Origin: Pseudomarimonas arenosa
GTDB taxonomy: Bacteria; Pseudomonadota; Gammaproteobacteria; Xanthomonadales; Xanthomonadaceae
DNA: 64,000 nucleotides
Direction of reading: 5' to 3'
Assembly (NCBI RefSeq): GCF_014841215.1
Contig: NZ_JACYTR010000003.1
Span: forward strand, 62,001 to 126,000
In this document: positions 1 to 10,420 of the stretch, piece by piece
Numbering within the stretch: the first letter of the stretch is position 1
How the letters are laid out: each line of letters starts with the position of its first letter
Translations under genes and position numbers: made by a program
Notes under the pieces: generated by a model
Database searches by the model: none
The model's input: the letters and a program-made list of their open reading frames with translations, nothing else
Told to the model about the DNA's origin: nothing

Positions 1-91
1 CGTTGGCTTCGATGTAAGCTGGGCCCGCTTGGGTGGTCCGGGACACGGGTAGTGTCTGGGTCGCCTCGGCAGACGGCCGAATGGAGCGAGT

Positions 92-1441
92 ATGAACATC
101 ACCATCTTTGGCACGGGCTATGTGGGGCTGGTGACCGGTACCTGCTTGGCCGAGATGGGCAACCACGTGCTCTGCGTCGATATCGATGAGGCCAAGGTGG
201 CCGGGCTGAAGTCCGGCGTGATTCCGATCTATGAGCCGGGTCTGGAGTCCATGGTGAAGAGCAACACCGCCGCCGGGCGCTTGGACTTCACCACCGATGC
301 GTCCCGAGCGGTGGCGTTTGCGGATATCCAGTTCATCGCTGTCGGCACGCCGCCCGATGAGGACGGCAGCGCCGACCTGCGTCACGTGCTGAAGGTGGCT
401 GAGACCATAGGCCAGCACATGGAGCGGACTACCATTGTGGTCGACAAGTCGACCGTTCCGGTGGGCACCGCTGATCGTGTTCGTCTGACGATTTCTGAGC
501 AGCTCACCCAGCGCGGTGTGTCGCTGGAGTTCGATGTAGTGAGCAATCCTGAGTTCCTCAAGGAAGGCGATGCGGTGAAAGACTGCATGCGTCCCGATCG
601 GATCATCATTGGCTCGGAAAACCAGCGCAGTATCGAACGCATGCGCACACTGTACGCGCCGTTCAATCGCAATCATGATCGTCTGGTGGTGATGGATACG
701 CGCTCGGCCGAACTCACCAAGTACGCCGCCAACGCCATGCTGGCGACCAAGATCAGCTTCATGAATGAGATCGCCAATATCGCCGAGCGGGTGGGGGCTG
801 ATATCGAGATGGTGCGGCACGGTATCGGCAGCGATCCGCGCATCGGCTACAGCTTCATCTATGCTGGCGTCGGTTATGGCGGCTCCTGCTTCCCCAAGGA
901 TGTGCAGGCGCTGGAACGCACATCGCGACAGATTGGCTACGAAGCCAAGTTGCTGAGCGCCGTCGAGGAAGTGAATCGGGCGCAGAAACAGCGTCTGTTT
1001 CAGCACATTTCACGCCACTATCAGGGGCGTTTGCAGGGCAAGACCTTTGCGATCTGGGGACTGGCCTTCAAGCCCAATACCGATGATATGCGGGAAGCCC
1101 CCAGTCGGGCACTGCTGGCTTCGTTGTGGTCGGTCGGCGCCAAGGTGCGCGCCTTCGATCCGGAAGCCATGGATGAAGCACGGCAGGCGTTTGGCGAGCG
1201 TCCCGACTTGCAACTATGCGATTCCAGCGACGAAGCGGTGCTTGGCGCGGACGCACTGATTGTGATCACCGAATGGAAGCAGTTTCGAAGTCCGGACTTC
1301 GGTCGGTTGGCGGCTCATCTGAGCGACAAAGTGGTGTTCGACGGTCGCAACGTCTTTGAACCGGACGTTGTGGAGGAGGCCGGTCTGGCCTATTACGGCA
1401 TTGGCCGCGGTCGTTCGGTCAAGATCGAATCGGCTGTTTAA
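92..1441 (+). CDS. ugd: UDP-glucose 6-dehydrogenase
   Basis: Cytosolic enzyme that oxidises UDP-glucose to UDP-glucuronate using two NAD+, supplying uronic acid precursors for surface polysaccharides. The 449-residue protein is normal length. The N-terminal Rossmann motif [10 protein letters not shown] starts at residue 7, and the catalytic cysteine is Cys266 in [10 protein letters not shown]. The ATG is preceded by GGAGCGAG, a usable ribosome binding site. The 91 bases upstream hold no recognisable gene. slyX begins 10 bases after the stop and is probably cotranscribed. Its substrate is made by GalU, encoded at 53961. Identification is firm. Confidence 0.97.
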   Translation: MNITIFGTGYVGLVTGTCLAEMGNHVLCVDIDEAKVAGLKSGVIPIYEPGLESMVKSNTAAGRLDFTTDASRAVAFADIQFIAVGTPPDEDGSADLRHVLKVAETIGQHMERTTIVVDKSTVPVGTADRVRLTISEQLTQRGVSLEFDVVSNPEFLKEGDAVKDCMRPDRIIIGSENQRSIERMRTLYAPFNRNHDRLVVMDTRSAELTKYAANAMLATKISFMNEIANIAERVGADIEMVRHGIGSDPRIGYSFIYAGVGYGGSCFPKDVQALERTSRQIGYEAKLLSAVEEVNRAQKQRLFQHISRHYQGRLQGKTFAIWGLAFKPNTDDMREAPSRALLASLWSVGAKVRAFDPEAMDEARQAFGERPDLQLCDSSDEAVLGADALIVITEWKQFRSPDFGRLAAHLSDKVVFDGRNVFEPDVVEEAGLAYYGIGRGRSVKIESAV

Positions 1442-1451
1442 GGACATCGAA

Positions 1452-1676
1452 ATGGAACAGGAGATTGGCAGTTTGACTGCGCGGATAGTCGATTTGGAGA
1501 TGCGTGTGGCCTTTCAAGAGCACACCATTCAGGAGCTCAGTGATGCCTTGGCAGCGAGCCGGATGGAAACGACCGTACTGGAGCGCAAGTTGAACAACGT
1601 GATGACCGACTTGAAACAGCTGCGCGGTCTGCTTTATGCCGATCCCTCGACTGAACCGCCGCCGCCCCACTACTGA
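1452..1676 (+). CDS. slyX: SlyX family protein
   Basis: Small 74-residue protein of the SlyX family, whose function is not established. It is almost entirely a predicted coiled coil (LTARIVDLEMRVAFQEHTI, followed by heptad-like leucines) with a short C-terminal tail ending PPPPHY, the typical SlyX ending. The ATG at 1452 was chosen over an upstream in-frame ATG inside ugd because it matches the family N-terminus (MEQEI) and lies just after the ugd stop. It probably forms an operon with ugd. Confidence 0.9.
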   Translation: MEQEIGSLTARIVDLEMRVAFQEHTIQELSDALAASRMETTVLERKLNNVMTDLKQLRGLLYADPSTEPPPPHY

Positions 1677-1757
1677 TAGTTTGCAGCGACCGAATTCAGC
1701 AACCTTTGAAGAATTGCCGGGGAACCGTCGGCAATCTGACAGCGAAAGACCATCGAT

Positions 1758-2360
1758 ATGACCAACTCACTGCGCGACCAGCTAATGAATCTCGGCTTCA
1801 AGGCTCCCGCCGCCGAGCCCAAGCGCAAGCCACAGGGTGATGCGTCGAAGCGGCCAGCTCGAGCGGCAGAGGCAGGTCGCAAGGATCGGCCCGCTCGGCC
1901 GGCTGGCAAGTCCGGCCCCGCTCGCAAACCAAGGCCGGAGATGGATCTTGGCAAGGCCTATGCATTGCGCGCCCAGCAGGAAAAGGATGAGCGCATCGCT
2001 GCTGAAAAGGCCAAGCAGGAGGCAGCGCGCAAGCGCCGAGAGGCGCGTGCCCGGCTCGGTGAATTCCTGCAGGGCAAGATCCTCAATCAGAAGGACGCCG
2101 AGATCGCCCGCCATTTCGAGTACGGCGGCAAGATCAAGCGCATCTACGTCACCGCCGAGCAGCTCAAGGCACTGAATGCAGGGGAACTGGGGGTGGTGCA
2201 GCTGGATGGGCGCTACCTGCTGGTGGGCGCCGATACCTTGAACGAAGCCGAAAAGATCTTTCCCGACGGCGTGGCACTGAGGGTGGATCCCAATGCCACG
2301 GCCGAGTCCGACCCCTATAGCGATCCCAAGTATCAGGTGCCTGACGATCTGGTCTGGTAG
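1758..2360 (+). CDS. DUF2058 (YaiL-like) protein
   Basis: A 200-residue protein of the DUF2058/YaiL family, described as nucleoid- or RNA-associated but of unknown function. It begins with the family signature (NSLRDQLMNLGFK). A Lys/Arg/Ala-rich, probably disordered and helical region covers about residues 18-95. A conserved globular C-terminal half follows (RHFEYGGKIKRIYVT, GELGVVQLDGRYLLVG, DDLVW at the end). It lies 81 bases downstream of slyX on the same strand and converges with the secreted protein gene ending at 2372, with only 11 bases between stops and no obvious hairpin terminator. Confidence 0.88.
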   Translation: MTNSLRDQLMNLGFKAPAAEPKRKPQGDASKRPARAAEAGRKDRPARPAGKSGPARKPRPEMDLGKAYALRAQQEKDERIAAEKAKQEAARKRREARARLGEFLQGKILNQKDAEIARHFEYGGKIKRIYVTAEQLKALNAGELGVVQLDGRYLLVGADTLNEAEKIFPDGVALRVDPNATAESDPYSDPKYQVPDDLVW

Positions 2361-2371
2361 TCCTCAGAACG

Positions 2372-5176
2372 TCATCGGCCGGCCGGCTCGCTGTTGCAGA
2401 CAGTGGCCTGATTGCCCACCTGCAGGCGGGTGATCGGCTTGCTTTGATTGACACCGCCATTGAGGTTGTAGCTGAACGTGCCGTTCTCACCATCGGTGAA
2501 ACGAAATGTTGCGCTGCCAATGACGTCGTTACCGGGGCTCGCTGGGGCTCCGTTGATCATGCTGAACGGTGTGCCATTGCGTTGGCGGAACACCTGACCG
2601 CTGAAGCTGCCACCGGGTTGCCTGATCGTGCTGATGACCAGGAACAGGGGCTCGCGGTCGGTGTCGTAGGTGTACCAGATCGCAAACAGCAGATCGTCGA
2701 CTTGGTTGATGAACAGACCCCATCCAGAGGTTTGCGCGCCGCCCCACCAGATATCGCTGACATTGAGGGCGGCAGCGCGAGACGCGGTCGGGCTGGCGCG
2801 GCAGACCACGGTGCTCTGGCCAAACGGGAAACGGGTCATCTGTTTGGTCTGGGTAACGCCATTCACTGTGTACTGGAAGCTGAGGCCGGTGTCGCCGCTG
2901 AATCGCAACACGACATTGCCGACCTGGGTGGGCGGGTCGTTGGCAATGCCGCTGATTTGCGCCAGCGGCACACCGGTGAACCGGAACAGGTCGCCGACGT
3001 AGCTGCCGTCGGGCTGCAGGAAGGCACCGCCGGCAAGGAACCAGGTCGGTTCACCGTCGGTGTCGTAGGTGAACCAGGCCGGGGCGAGCAGATTGCCTTG
3101 GTCGAAAATGAACAGGCCCCAGCCGCTCTCGTCCGACTTCCACCAGGTGGCGGACTTCAGCACGCCGCTGACCAAGGGATTGGCGCGCTGATAGATCACC
3201 GACAGGCCGCCCACGGAACCCGGCGCCATGTTGCTGGCGGTGGAATCAAACACGATGCGTGAGCCGTCGAAGTTCAGTCCGGGCCGGTCGGCTGCGCCAT
3301 CGGATTGCTGGCCGGTGTCGGTGCGCGACAGGCGAGCGGTATCGGCGTTGCTCAAGGACTTGACGTGGATATCCGCCACGCCATTGGTATCCGCGTCGAC
3401 GCCGAGATTGGTGGCAGCGGAAACGAAGGCAACCACCTTGCCGTCGCCCGACACATCGGGTTTGCTGGAGGCCCCATTGCCCACCGTTCCACCGCTGGTT
3501 TCGCTGGCGCGGCTCAGGGTTCCGTCACTCACCGAGTAGACATAGATATCGCGCAGTGCATTGCTGTCGCCGGCCGTCAGCGGCTGGTCGGACTCGAACA
3601 CCACAACCTCGCCCGCAGAATCGATCTGCGGGGCTGCGCTGCCGCCGCTGCCGCAGGAGCCGCCGTTGCCGGGGCCGCTGACGGCACGCACGGTGCCGAC
3701 CTGCATGAAGCGCATCATCACGGTGCTGCTGGCACCGCTGCAGGGCAGGGAGGTGCCGGCCAGCGGATTGCTGGCCGTGGTTTGCCAGGTGACTACCGTG
3801 CCGTCCTGGTTCACCGCCGGATTGCTTGCCGTGCCATTGCTGTTGGTCGAGGTGTCGCTGCCATTGGCGGCAACCGACTTGCACGATACGCAGCGCGGTG
3901 CGCCGATGCCGACTTCGTCACCAAGTCGGGTGATCGGTGCAAGGAACACGTTTTGCTGTCCGACTGAGCCTTGACTCGGATCGGTGTTGACGCCGGTGTA
4001 GATCACATGCGTGCCGCCGGCCGAAGGCTGTGGTTGGGTGCCGGTGCCGGTCGTGGTGGCATTGCCGACACGCTGAGTGGTACCGGTTTGCATGTTGCGC
4101 AGGAATACTGCCGCTCCGCTGCCCTTGATGCGTTCAGCGCGTTTGCTGAGCGGCTCATTGAGCAGGGCACGCACCGCGGCATCGGGAGCGACAAAGGTCA
4201 CCAGGGCGCCATCCTGGCTCACCGCAGGCTCCCGCGCATCGCCGCTGATCGGAGCGCCGTCGTTGTCCACACTCACCGTTTCAATCGTGCCGGTGCGCGT
4301 ATCGATGAAGAAGATGTCTGCTCCCGGGTTCTGCTCGCTGAGATTGACCAGATTGCTGGCCCGCGATTCAAACACCACGAAATTGCCCGAGGCATCGGAG
4401 CGCGCCGCAACGCTGGGCGCGTTGGCATTGGGAGTCAGCGCGCTGACCTGGGTGTCCTGGGTGCCGCGAATCTCGAATATGTAGCGGCCGGGCACTGTGC
4501 TGCCACGGCTGCCGCGGATCAGTGATTGCGGACCGTTGTCGAGCAGGGCGCCATTGACGGCTGATCCGGGCAGCTCAAAGGCCGAGCCTGGGGCGCCGCG
4601 GCCCAGGGCATAGCCGGCGCGCGCTGATGATCCACCCAGTCCACTGGAATTGCCGCCGGAGAATTCACCGCTTTCCCAACGGATCTGGTCGTAATTGAAC
4701 ACGATGTCAAAGTCGCCCTCACCGCGATCACTGCGCGACACGATGATCAACTGAAAGCTGTTGCGGTTGCTGTGATTGGGGCTGCTGAAGTAATAGTCGA
4801 CATTGATCCAATTGACGCCGAACGCGGGTCTACCCTCGTAACTGCCGCTTCCGAAGGTCACAGCATCGCCCGCTGCTCGGGTGTCGACGTCGGCAAAGAA
4901 TGGCGCAATGATCAGTTGATTGGTTTGCAATAAGTTGAACGGCGTGAATGCGCCCAGCGGGGCGTCAACGGTCACATTGCCGTTGTTGTTGACGAAGACC
5001 GAATTGGCGCTGTTGCCAAACAGTCCGACTGAAAACCCCAGCGGCACCGGGCCTGCCGAGCCGTCGTCGTTGCGCTGCAGTACATTGGAGTCGAAGCCGC
5101 TGACAATGGCAGCGCCCGCGGCCGGCGACCAGACCAGCAGGCAAAGTGCCAGACAAAAGCATAGGAAGGTTTTCAT
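2372..5176 (-). CDS. secreted nidogen-like / beta-propeller protein
   Basis: A 934-residue exported protein. The ATG at 5176 has a strong AGGGGGC ribosome binding site and gives a clean signal peptide (MKTFLCFCLALCLLVW, probable cleavage after AAGAA). Residues about 30-235 resemble a nidogen (NIDO) domain (NGNVTVDAP, IIAPFFADVDTR, GRPAFGVNW). Residues about 240-665 hold repeated TolB/PD40-type propeller blades (SGDGKVVAFVSAATN, FDGSRIVFDSTASN). Two tandem copies of a SGWGLFI...TYDTD module occupy about 675-792 and 807-927, each ending VC. A 9-bp hairpin (5205-5229) lies in the leader. No enzymatic motif was found; adhesion or matrix binding is a guess from NIDO. Confidence 0.85.
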   Translation of the reverse strand: MKTFLCFCLALCLLVWSPAAGAAIVSGFDSNVLQRNDDGSAGPVPLGFSVGLFGNSANSVFVNNNGNVTVDAPLGAFTPFNLLQTNQLIIAPFFADVDTRAAGDAVTFGSGSYEGRPAFGVNWINVDYYFSSPNHSNRNSFQLIIVSRSDRGEGDFDIVFNYDQIRWESGEFSGGNSSGLGGSSARAGYALGRGAPGSAFELPGSAVNGALLDNGPQSLIRGSRGSTVPGRYIFEIRGTQDTQVSALTPNANAPSVAARSDASGNFVVFESRASNLVNLSEQNPGADIFFIDTRTGTIETVSVDNDGAPISGDAREPAVSQDGALVTFVAPDAAVRALLNEPLSKRAERIKGSGAAVFLRNMQTGTTQRVGNATTTGTGTQPQPSAGGTHVIYTGVNTDPSQGSVGQQNVFLAPITRLGDEVGIGAPRCVSCKSVAANGSDTSTNSNGTASNPAVNQDGTVVTWQTTASNPLAGTSLPCSGASSTVMMRFMQVGTVRAVSGPGNGGSCGSGGSAAPQIDSAGEVVVFESDQPLTAGDSNALRDIYVYSVSDGTLSRASETSGGTVGNGASSKPDVSGDGKVVAFVSAATNLGVDADTNGVADIHVKSLSNADTARLSRTDTGQQSDGAADRPGLNFDGSRIVFDSTASNMAPGSVGGLSVIYQRANPLVSGVLKSATWWKSDESGWGLFIFDQGNLLAPAWFTYDTDGEPTWFLAGGAFLQPDGSYVGDLFRFTGVPLAQISGIANDPPTQVGNVVLRFSGDTGLSFQYTVNGVTQTKQMTRFPFGQSTVVCRASPTASRAAALNVSDIWWGGAQTSGWGLFINQVDDLLFAIWYTYDTDREPLFLVISTIRQPGGSFSGQVFRQRNGTPFSMINGAPASPGNDVIGSATFRFTDGENGTFSYNLNGGVNQSKPITRLQVGNQATVCNSEPAGR

Positions 5177-5398
5177 GTCGCTGCCCCCTGATCCAGAATC
5201 CGGGCCGCAGCGGTCAGTGGCCGCTGCGGAATCGGGCAGCCAGAACCGGCAAGGTGAGGCGCCTCGCCATGCCGGCGGCTGTCTCACCCTGCCCAACATA
5301 CGCCGACCCAGGCGCAGTTGCCAGTCAACCGCGGGCCATCGCGCCGTGACGGACTGTTGCTGGAATCGAGTGCTAAGTTGATCGGTTGCGGGCGCCGC

Positions 5399-6532
5399 TC
5401 AGCCTTGGTTGGGGTTGCTGAGCACTGAGTTCTCGGCAGCGAGAGGGAGATTGCCGGGCGATGCAGCAGTCGGTATGCGTTCGTGTCGTTGCACCCAGTC
5501 CAACACCGGCCGTTCCAGCCATCGCCAACTCAACCACGCCAGCGCGGCGCTGGCCACGGATGCCAGGATGAACATCAGGATCGGCGACAGCGATGGCCAG
5601 ACTGCGGCGATCGCTTGCTGCAGCGGAAAGCCGTACAAGAACACGCCGTAGGAAAGATCGAGCTGACGCGGGAACGGCAGTGTTGGCAGCTGGTAACAGA
5701 ACCACAATACGCCGTACACGATTGAGACGGCCAGCATGGTGGCCGCCAGCCAGGTGCCGACGCAGAGGGAGTAGGCCAGCACCGTTCCGATGACTCCGAT
5801 CACACCGATGCGCAATCGATGACGCCAGTGTGCCGCCAAGCCGGCGATCAGGAAAACCGTGGTCAGAAAGCGGCTGTAGTGGCTGTCGGCTACCCACTGC
5901 CAGTCCAGCCACAGCGCATGGCCGAGCCAGAGGCAGGCGACGAGGGTGAATCCGATGCGCCTGGCAACCAGACCAATCGCCAGTAGAAGGCCGAGATAGG
6001 CATACAGACGGAGTTCCAGCCCCAGCGACCAGAGACTGCCATTGACCACTTCTGGATAGGGATTGCTCAGGAACACACCGGGAAGGTTCCAGGTGAAGCC
6101 AATCGGTATGGCGTTGTCGACGATGTACTCGAGCAGGCCTGCGCTGCTGAGATAGTCGGACAGGGACCATTGGGTGAAGAGCGGGCCGATCAGGCCGACA
6201 CAGAACAGCAGGGATAACCAGTAGGCGGGAAAGATGCGCGCCGACCGGTGCACGATATAGCGACCGAGCGCGGGTCGACGAATCAGGCTCCAGGTCAACA
6301 GATAGCCGCTGATCGCAAAGAACAGATAGACAGCGAAACTGCCTGCCTTGTGGCCCGGCCAGACAAGCGCAATCGGATCTGCATCCGTGTGCGGCAGGGT
6401 GAGGTCGTAGCTGTGGCCAAAGATGACCAGCAGGGCGGCAAGATGACGCAGCAGCAGAAAGTTGTCGCTGCTGCGCTCAGCGAGCTGCGCCAGCGGCACA
6501 CCCTGCCACCAGCGATTCGAGTTGGTGTTCAT
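5399..6532 (-). CDS. acyltransferase 3 family membrane protein
   Basis: A 377-residue polytopic membrane protein of the acyltransferase_3 (OafA/YrhL/NodX-like) family, which O-acylates extracytoplasmic glycans. The family N-terminus is clear: LRHLAALLVIFGHSY carries the conserved Arg-His and the second His. About ten hydrophobic segments follow, and a late SYGVFLYGFPLQQ motif is typical. No SGNH domain is fused. Its ATG overlaps the metH stop by one base (TAATG), so it is probably translated with metH by coupling, though no functional link to methionine synthesis is evident. The acyl acceptor is unknown; a surface polysaccharide is most likely. Confidence 0.88.
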   Translation of the reverse strand: MNTNSNRWWQGVPLAQLAERSSDNFLLLRHLAALLVIFGHSYDLTLPHTDADPIALVWPGHKAGSFAVYLFFAISGYLLTWSLIRRPALGRYIVHRSARIFPAYWLSLLFCVGLIGPLFTQWSLSDYLSSAGLLEYIVDNAIPIGFTWNLPGVFLSNPYPEVVNGSLWSLGLELRLYAYLGLLLAIGLVARRIGFTLVACLWLGHALWLDWQWVADSHYSRFLTTVFLIAGLAAHWRHRLRIGVIGVIGTVLAYSLCVGTWLAATMLAVSIVYGVLWFCYQLPTLPFPRQLDLSYGVFLYGFPLQQAIAAVWPSLSPILMFILASVASAALAWLSWRWLERPVLDWVQRHERIPTAASPGNLPLAAENSVLSNPNQG

Positions 6533-9500
6533 TATTCGGGATCGTAGTCGAGAATCGGCGCCAGCCAGCGCTCGGCTTTTTCCAGGCTCCAGCCCTTGCG
6601 TTTGGCGTAGTCCTCGACCTGATCTTTGCCGACCCGACCAACCACGAAATAGCGGCTGTCCGGATGGGCGAAGTACAGGCCGGAGACCGAGGCCGGCGGG
6701 TTCATGGCGAAACTCTCGGTGAGCGCCATGCCGCAGTGTTGCTCGGCATCGAGCAGGCGGAACAGAGTGGCTTTCTCACTGTGCTCAGGGCAGGCCGGAT
6801 AGCCGGGGGCAGGGCGGATGCCGCGGTATTTCTCTGCGATCAAGGCTTCGTTGTCCAGCGCCTCGTCGTTGGCATAGCCCCAGATGTCACGACGCAGCTT
6901 GGCATGCAGGTACTCGGCGAAGGCCTCGGCCAGACGGTCGGCCAGCGCTTTCAACAGGATGGCGCTGTAGTCATCGTGCTGGGCCTCGAACCTGGCCACC
7001 CGCCCATCGCAGCCGTGGCCGGCAGTGACCGCAAACGCCCCGACCCAGTCCTGCACGCCGGCTTGCGCCGGGGCGATGAAGTCGGCCAGACACAGATTGC
7101 CGCGCTCGGCCGGTTTGTCGGCTTGCTGGCGCAGACAGTGGATGCGTGCGAGCTCTTGCGAATCCCGAATCTCGAATCCCGAATCCCGGCTCAAGACGAT
7201 GTCATCGCCTTCCCGATGCGCCGGCCAGATGCCGCAGACGCCATGCGCGGTGAGCCATTGTTCCTCGACGATCTTGTGCAGCATGGTTTGGGCATCGTCG
7301 AACAGCTCGCGGGCTTGTGGGCCGACGATTTCGTCGTCGAGGATGGCGGGGTAGCGGCCGGCCAGTTCCCAGGTCTGGAAGAACGGCGTCCAGTCGATAA
7401 AGGGCACCAACTCGGACAATGGGAGATCGCGCAGTACGGTGATGCCGGGTTTGCGTGGGGCTTTCACCTGGCTGAAGTCGAGGTTAAGGGCCTGGGCGCG
7501 TGCCTTGCTGAGCGGGATCAGCCGTTTGGCCGGGCCGCGATCCTTGTGTCGGGCGCGGATATCAGCATAGTCGGATTCATTGGCGGCAACAAAGGCCTGT
7601 TTGGCTTCGACCGAGATCAGATTCTGCGCTACGCCAACTGCACGCGAGGCGTCTTTTACCCACACCGTGGGCGACCGATAGTTCGGCGAGATCTTCAGCG
7701 CAGTGTGGGCGCGCGAGGTGGTGGCACCGCCAATCAGCAGCGGCACCTCGAAGCCCTGGCGCTGCATTTCCTTGGCGACATGGCACATTTCCTCCAGCGA
7801 GGGGGTGATCAGGCCAGACAGGCCAATCATGTCGGCATTCTCAAGCTTGGCGGCATCGATGATCGTTTGTGCCGCCACCATGACACCGAGATCCACCACC
7901 TCGAAGTTGTTGCAACGCAGCACCACGCCGACGATATTCTTGCCGATGTCATGCACATCGCCCTTCACCGTAGCCAGCACGATCTTGGCTTGGCTGCCAC
8001 GGGTATCACCGGACCTGGCTTTTTCTTCTTCGATGTAGGGCAGCAGATAGGCCACTGCTTTCTTCATCACCCGTGCCGATTTCACCACCTGCGGCAGGAA
8101 CATCTTGCCGGCGCCGAACAGATCGCCGACCGTATTCATGCCAGCCATCAGCGGGCCTTCGATCACCTCCAGCGGTTTCACCACCTGCTGACGCGCTTCT
8201 TCGGTATCGCCGTCGATGTACTCGTCGATGCCATGCACCAGGGCATGGCGCAGCCGCTCGACCACTGGCAGTTCGCGCCAGGCCAGCTTGGCCGACTGAT
8301 CGACCTCGGTGCCCTTGTTGTCGCCGCGGTACTTGTCGGCGACTTCCAGCAGCCGCTCGGTGGCATCGGCGCGGCGATTCAGCACCACGTCTTCGACCCG
8401 TTCGCGCAACTCTTCGGGCAGATCGTCATACAGCGACAGAGCGCCGGCATTGACGATGCCCATGTCCATGCCATTGCGGATGGCGTGGTACAGGAACACG
8501 GCATGGATCGCCTCGCGTACCGGGTTGTTGCCACGAAAGGCGAAGCTGACATTGCTCACGCCACCCGACACATGGCTGAGCGGCATGACGCGCTTGATAT
8601 CGGCTGTGGCTTCGATGAAGGCCACGCCGTAGACATTGTGTTCTTCGATGCCGGTGGCGACGGCAAAGATATTCGGATCGAAGATGATGTCTTCCGGCGG
8701 AAAGCCGATCTGCTCGGTGAGAATGCGGTAGGAACGCTGGCAGATTTCCAGCTTGCGTTGGCGGGTCTCGGCCTGGCCCCGCTCATCAAACGCCATCACC
8801 ACCACGGCAGCGCCATAGCGATGCAGCTTTTTGGCTTGCTCGATAAACGGCGCTTCGCCTTCCTTCAACGAGATCGAATTGACGATGCCCTTGCCCTGCA
8901 GGCAGCGCAATCCGGCTTCGATCACTGTCCACTTGGAGGAGTCGATCATTACCGGTACCCGCGCAATATCGGGCTCGGAAGCGATCAGGTTGAGATAGCG
9001 CGCCATCGCCTGTTCGGAGTCGAGCAGGCCTTCGTCCATATTGACATCGATCACCTGGGCGCCGCTTTCTACCTGTTGGCGCGCGACATCCAAGGCCTCG
9101 TCAAAGCGATCTTCCTTGATCAGTTTGCGGAACTTGGCCGAGCCGGTGACATTGGTGCGCTCGCCGACATTGACGAAATTGGTTTCCGGTGTGATTACGA
9201 ATGGCTCAAGCCCGGCCAAGCGGGTGTAGGGCTTGGGCTGGGCACGCGGTCGAGGTGTGTGTTGCGCCACCGCTTTCGCGATCGCAGCGATGTGTTCCGG
9301 CGTGGTGCCGCAACAGCCGCCAACGATGTTCAACAGGCCGGCGGCAGCAAAGTCAGCCAGCACCGCAGCCATTTGTTCAGGCGTCTCGTCGTATTCGCCA
9401 AAGGCATTCGGCAGGCCGGCATTCGGATGCGTGCTCACATAGCACTCGGCTTGCTCGGCCAGGGCGTCGACGTAGGGACGCAGATCGTCGGCGCCCAAGG

Positions 9501-10308
9501 CGCAGTTGAGCCCGATGGACAGCGGTCGGCTGTGGCGCAGGGAATACCAGAAAGCCTCGGCGGTCTGGCCAGACAGCGTGCGGCCACTCTTGTCGGTGAT
9601 GGTGCCGGAAATCATCACCGGCAACCGGCCGCCACGGGCCTCGAATACTTCATCGATGGCGAACAGGGCGGCCTTGGCGTTCAAGGTGTCGAAGATGGTT
9701 TCCACCATCAAGGCGTCGGCACCGCCATCGATCAGGCCCTCAGCGGCCTCGGTATAGGCCTCGCGCAGCTGGTCGAAAGTAACGTTGCGGTAGCCCGGAT
9801 TGTTGACGTCAGGCGAAATCGAGGCGGTGCGATTGGTCGGGCCCAGTACGCCGATGCAAAAGCGGGGCTTTTCCGGGGTTTCGCGAGTTTTTTCATCGCA
9901 GGCCTCGCGCACGATACGTGCGGCTTCGAGATTGATCTCGCGGGTCAGATGTTCAGTACCGTAATCGGCCTGGCTGATGCTAGTGGCGTTGAAGGTATTG
10001 GTTTCGATCAGGTCAGCGCCGGCATCGAGGTATTCGCGATGCACGCCCTGGACGATGTCCGGCTGGCTCAACACCAGCAGATCGTTGTTGCCTTTCAGGT
10101 CGCGGCCATGCTCGTGCCCATGGTCGTCATGGTCACCGTGCGCGCCGCCGCAGCCGCAGGCAAAGCGTTGACCGCGATAGCCGGCTTCGTCGAGCCGATG
10201 GCGCTGCAGCATGGTGCCCATGGCGCCGTCGAGAATCAGAATCCTGCGTTCCAGCGCTTGCAGCAGCGCTTCGCTGCGTTCGGGATTCAGCCAGGGCAGT
10301 TGCGACAT
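6532..10308 (-). CDS. metH: cobalamin-dependent methionine synthase
   Basis: Transfers methyl from 5-methyltetrahydrofolate to homocysteine via cobalamin. All four modules are in one 1258-residue chain: the homocysteine/Zn domain ([27 protein letters not shown]), the pterin domain ([14 protein letters not shown]), the B12 domain (His786 in DVHDIGKN) and the SAM reactivation domain ([27 protein letters not shown]). Two oddities stand out. Residues 51-69 are an inserted Cys/His/Asp segment ([12 protein letters not shown] within it). The DNA at 7158-7189 is a GATTCGGGATTCG-type repeat encoding [11 protein letters not shown] in the reactivation domain. It lies downstream of an ArsR-methyltransferase gene in the same direction. 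The ATG is preceded by AAGG. Confidence 0.97.
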   Translation of the reverse strand: MSQLPWLNPERSEALLQALERRILILDGAMGTMLQRHRLDEAGYRGQRFACGCGGAHGDHDDHGHEHGRDLKGNNDLLVLSQPDIVQGVHREYLDAGADLIETNTFNATSISQADYGTEHLTREINLEAARIVREACDEKTRETPEKPRFCIGVLGPTNRTASISPDVNNPGYRNVTFDQLREAYTEAAEGLIDGGADALMVETIFDTLNAKAALFAIDEVFEARGGRLPVMISGTITDKSGRTLSGQTAEAFWYSLRHSRPLSIGLNCALGADDLRPYVDALAEQAECYVSTHPNAGLPNAFGEYDETPEQMAAVLADFAAAGLLNIVGGCCGTTPEHIAAIAKAVAQHTPRPRAQPKPYTRLAGLEPFVITPETNFVNVGERTNVTGSAKFRKLIKEDRFDEALDVARQQVESGAQVIDVNMDEGLLDSEQAMARYLNLIASEPDIARVPVMIDSSKWTVIEAGLRCLQGKGIVNSISLKEGEAPFIEQAKKLHRYGAAVVVMAFDERGQAETRQRKLEICQRSYRILTEQIGFPPEDIIFDPNIFAVATGIEEHNVYGVAFIEATADIKRVMPLSHVSGGVSNVSFAFRGNNPVREAIHAVFLYHAIRNGMDMGIVNAGALSLYDDLPEELRERVEDVVLNRRADATERLLEVADKYRGDNKGTEVDQSAKLAWRELPVVERLRHALVHGIDEYIDGDTEEARQQVVKPLEVIEGPLMAGMNTVGDLFGAGKMFLPQVVKSARVMKKAVAYLLPYIEEEKARSGDTRGSQAKIVLATVKGDVHDIGKNIVGVVLRCNNFEVVDLGVMVAAQTIIDAAKLENADMIGLSGLITPSLEEMCHVAKEMQRQGFEVPLLIGGATTSRAHTALKISPNYRSPTVWVKDASRAVGVAQNLISVEAKQAFVAANESDYADIRARHKDRGPAKRLIPLSKARAQALNLDFSQVKAPRKPGITVLRDLPLSELVPFIDWTPFFQTWELAGRYPAILDDEIVGPQARELFDDAQTMLHKIVEEQWLTAHGVCGIWPAHREGDDIVLSRDSGFEIRDSQELARIHCLRQQADKPAERGNLCLADFIAPAQAGVQDWVGAFAVTAGHGCDGRVARFEAQHDDYSAILLKALADRLAEAFAEYLHAKLRRDIWGYANDEALDNEALIAEKYRGIRPAPGYPACPEHSEKATLFRLLDAEQHCGMALTESFAMNPPASVSGLYFAHPDSRYFVVGRVGKDQVEDYAKRKGWSLEKAERWLAPILDYDPE
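7158..7189 (-). repeat. GATTCGGGATTCG repeat inside metH
   Basis: On the minus strand three to four imperfect copies of GATTCGGGA/GATTCGAGA follow each other inside the metH coding sequence, in frame, encoding [11 protein letters not shown] similar GATTCGGGATCCGC occurs in the intergenic DNA at about 18925. The encoded segment is about four residues longer than the corresponding stretch of E. coli MetH as I remember it. Confidence 0.6.
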
Positions 10309-10332
10309 AACATCAACCTTGTGTTCATAGGA

Positions 10333-10420
10333 TGCGTCTTGGACGCACCGCGATCTACGATTCCAATTCGCGCTTGAATTCGTTCAAGTGCACATCGGGT
10401 GTTCAATTCGCACCCTACGG
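10333..10420. repeat. compound GTAGGGTG-type palindromic element
   Basis: Fills most of the 106-bp gap between the ArsR-methyltransferase gene and metH. It holds three inverted repeats: TGCGTC-TTG-GACGCA (10333-10347), CTTGAA-TTCG-TTCAAG (10373-10388) and GGGTG-N9-CACCC (about 10397-10415). Read on the minus strand it begins CCGTAGGGTGCG, like the elements at 46301, 54876 and 60154. The TAG stop of the ArsR gene (10417-10415) lies inside the GTAGGGTG core. It could attenuate readthrough from the regulator gene into metH. Confidence 0.55.

Noticed and set aside
6664-10377. Very long plus-strand open frame opposite metH
   Set aside because: It is the GC-rich antisense shadow of metH, whose motifs are complete; the translated sequence matches nothing.
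10309-10414. S-adenosylhomocysteine riboswitch upstream of metH
   Set aside because: The space is taken by the palindromic repeat, and I do not see the conserved core of the SAH riboswitch.
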